DNA from: Synechococcales cyanobacterium GL140_1_metabat_312
Lineage (GTDB): Bacteria; Cyanobacteriota; Cyanobacteriia; Leptolyngbyales; Leptolyngbyaceae
Direction of reading: 5' to 3'
Assembly (NCBI GenBank): GCA_025351345.1
Contig: JANXWB010000012.1
Span: 1 to 42,099 of the forward strand
DNA: 42,099 nucleotides
Part shown: positions 42,035 through 42,099 of the stretch, one piece after another
Layout of the letters: the number at the start of each line of letters is the position of its first letter
How positions within the stretch are numbered: the stretch's first letter is position 1
Program-made: the position numbers and the translations under genes
Notes under the pieces: model-generated
Databases searched by the model: none
Told to the model about the DNA's origin: nothing
Seen by the model: the letters and a program-made list of their open reading frames with translations, nothing else

Positions 42035-42099
42035 ATGGCAGTTTATTTTTATTGGGGGGAAGACACGTTTGCCCGCGATCGTGCAGTCCAAATGTTGCA
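42035..42099 (+). CDS. holA: DNA polymerase III subunit delta, N-terminal fragment (3' end outside window)
   Basis: Only 21 codons are visible, reading MAVYFYWGEDTFARDRAVQML. The YFYWGEDxF...AV pattern is the start of cyanobacterial HolA, the clamp-loader delta subunit that opens the beta sliding clamp. A ribosome-binding site lies upstream. Because so little is present the call rests on this short motif. Confidence 0.72.
   Translation, partial: MAVYFYWGEDTFARDRAVQML

Noticed and set aside
1-42099. Abundant GCGATCGC and CGATCG words as a site-specific regulatory array
   Set aside because: These are the HIP1 octamers spread through most cyanobacterial genomes, in genes and spacers alike; they show lineage, not a local element.

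Overview
This window is chromosomal DNA of a cyanobacterium. The evidence is an NDH-1 NdhD subunit, a PAM68-type photosystem II assembly protein next to rpsO, a KGK-domain protein, a cyanobacterial-type giant Ser/Thr kinase-ATPase-histidine kinase, and very many GCGATCGC/CGATCG (HIP1-like) octamers in genes and spacers. No rRNA, tRNA, CRISPR array, complete insertion sequence or phage gene was seen. The genus cannot be fixed from sequence alone; a Leptolyngbya-like or other filamentous lineage is only a guess.

Layout. 1-5.8 kb: the end of a histidine kinase, an EVE-domain protein, a squalene/phytoene synthase-like protein, then a minus-strand run of trpA, ampG, pam68 and rpsO. 5.8-14.1 kb: cell-wall genes (VanX-like D,D-dipeptidase and a class A PBP in one operon; PBP2 further on) mixed with tyrS, a DHH phosphoesterase and sixA. 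14.3-15.9 kb: an orphan Hpt protein and, divergently, a KGK protein with a very acidic tail. 16-20.3 kb: plsX-fabH, a bacterioferritin-like protein, a 2Fe-2S protein and a Fur-family repressor. 20.4-25.3 kb: ndhD, a 738-base spacer, a family 2 glycosyltransferase, an unknown protein and cobU. 25.4-38 kb: a signalling island of four paralogous histidine kinases with signs of rearrangement. 38-42.1 kb: a PIN-toxin remnant, an unknown protein, yqeK-rsfS, a YugP-type metallopeptidase, an alpha/beta hydrolase and the start of holA.

The most unusual part is the kinase island. Its kinases share one catalytic core (HEINNP or HEMNNP around the phospho-His, then an 80-90 residue dimerisation segment), as does the truncated kinase at the left edge. 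None carries a receiver and no response regulator gene is present. One kinase is split by an in-frame stop inside a 72-base insertion flanked by 38-base direct repeats; loss of one repeat unit would restore the reading frame exactly. Next to the end of the 1957-residue kinase lies an approximately 109-base, frameshifted copy of the start of the MHYT kinase found 8.3 kb away, and the giant kinase takes its last residues and stop codon from the antisense of that remnant. A foldback (MITE-like) element and a decayed PIN toxin lie in the neighbouring spacers.

The remaining genes are mostly housekeeping: peptidoglycan synthesis and recycling (PBP1A, PBP2, VanX-like, AmpG), fatty acid and phospholipid initiation (PlsX, FabH), translation (TyrRS, S15, RsfS), iron/redox functions and photosynthetic electron transport.
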